A stretch of 6,051 nt of DNA. Origin: an uncultured Bacteroidales bacterium. Lineage in GTDB: Bacteria > Bacteroidota > Bacteroidia > Bacteroidales > P3. Positions 5,844-6,051 of the stretch are shown here, piece by piece. Both the position numbers and the translations under genes were made by a program. The notes beneath the pieces are model-generated. The model had not been told where the DNA came from, searched no databases, and saw only the letters and a list, made by a program, of their open reading frames with translations. Every line of letters starts with the position of its first letter. The first letter of the stretch is position 1. The stretch spans positions 1-6,051 of the forward strand of contig CAMWTX010000099.1 of assembly GCA_947177315.1 (NCBI GenBank), given 5' to 3'.

Positions 5844-5849
5844 AGGAGG
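5844..5849 (+). promoter_or_regulatory. Strong Shine-Dalgarno sequence of the GT2 gene
   Basis: AGGAGG at 5844-5849 directly follows the A of TA-A at 5843, so it begins right after the Stealth stop codon and lies 4 bases before the ATG at 5854. It fixes the start of the last gene. So strong a match is not typical of Bacteroidetes, where most genes lack an anti-SD match. Confidence 0.75.
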
Positions 5850-5853
5850 GTGC

Positions 5854-6051
5854 ATGAAAGTAAGCGTTGTTATTCCCTGCTATAATGCGGAGAAGTTTGC
5901 GGAGACGTGTTTGGAAACGCTCTTGGCGCAGACCTTGCAGGATTTGGAGTTTATTTTTGTGGACGACGGCAGCACCGACGCCACGGCGGGCATCTTGGAC
6001 AGTTTCAAGGAACGCGACGCACGGGTAAGGGTCATTCATCAGGAAAACAAG
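5854..6051 (+). CDS. GT2-family glycosyltransferase, N-terminal fragment
   Basis: The frame from the ATG at 5854 stays open for 66 codons to the end of the window, so only the N-terminus is seen. It begins MKVSVVIPCYNAEKF and has VVIPCYN (5-11) followed by VDDGSTD (36-42). These are the nucleotide-sugar binding strands of family 2 inverting glycosyltransferases (GT-A fold), typical of enzymes that add single sugars to lipid-linked O-antigen or capsule intermediates. Donor and acceptor cannot be told. The start is supported by AGGAGG 4 bases upstream. It lies ten bases after the Stealth gene and is probably co-transcribed with it. Its composition is GC-rich again (34 G/C in 60 bases at 5941-6000) and all six leucines use TTG or CTC, like typA and lipA and unlike its immediate neighbour. 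Confidence 0.9.
   Translation, partial: MKVSVVIPCYNAEKFAETCLETLLAQTLQDLEFIFVDDGSTDATAGILDSFKERDARVRVIHQENK

Overview
The window looks like a chromosomal piece of a Bacteroidetes genome, probably order Bacteroidales; I cannot name the genus. TypA and LipA read like Bacteroidales orthologues over long stretches. The promoter-like sites upstream of genes also match the Bacteroidetes -7 consensus TAnnTTTG instead of a sigma70 TATAAT box.

Layout. Bases 2-265 hold the C-terminal end of a DUF4143-type ATPase that starts outside the window. Bases 266-423 are intergenic and carry a typA promoter candidate with nested inverted repeats. Bases 424-3809 hold a tight three-gene plus-strand run: typA (ribosome-associated GTPase), lipA (lipoyl synthase) and lipB (octanoyltransferase), with gaps of 12 and 2 bases. 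LipB makes octanoylated apo-proteins from octanoyl-ACP and LipA inserts the two sulfurs, so the last two genes together form the de novo lipoate pathway. lipB converges on a minus-strand glycosyltransferase gene (3880-4773), with an imperfect inverted repeat at the junction. A short divergent promoter region (4774-4862) separates that gene from a plus-strand Stealth-family sugar-phosphate transferase (4863-5843). Ten bases later a GT2 glycosyltransferase begins (5854) and runs off the window.

The left part is core housekeeping and the right part looks like the edge of a surface-polysaccharide locus. The two surface-glycan genes at 3880-5843 are visibly AT-richer than typA-lipA-lipB and freely use TTA and TCA codons. 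typA and lipA together contain no TTA, CTA or TCA codon in 889 sense codons, and the GT2 fragment returns to the GC-rich style. That points to a separate origin for the glycosyltransferase/Stealth pair.

I found no RNA gene, CRISPR array, insertion sequence or clearly unprecedented system. The points most worth a second look are the compositional island with a Stealth enzyme, a possible N-terminal frameshift in the minus-strand glycosyltransferase, the mirrored divergent promoter, and the dyad symmetry over the typA promoter.
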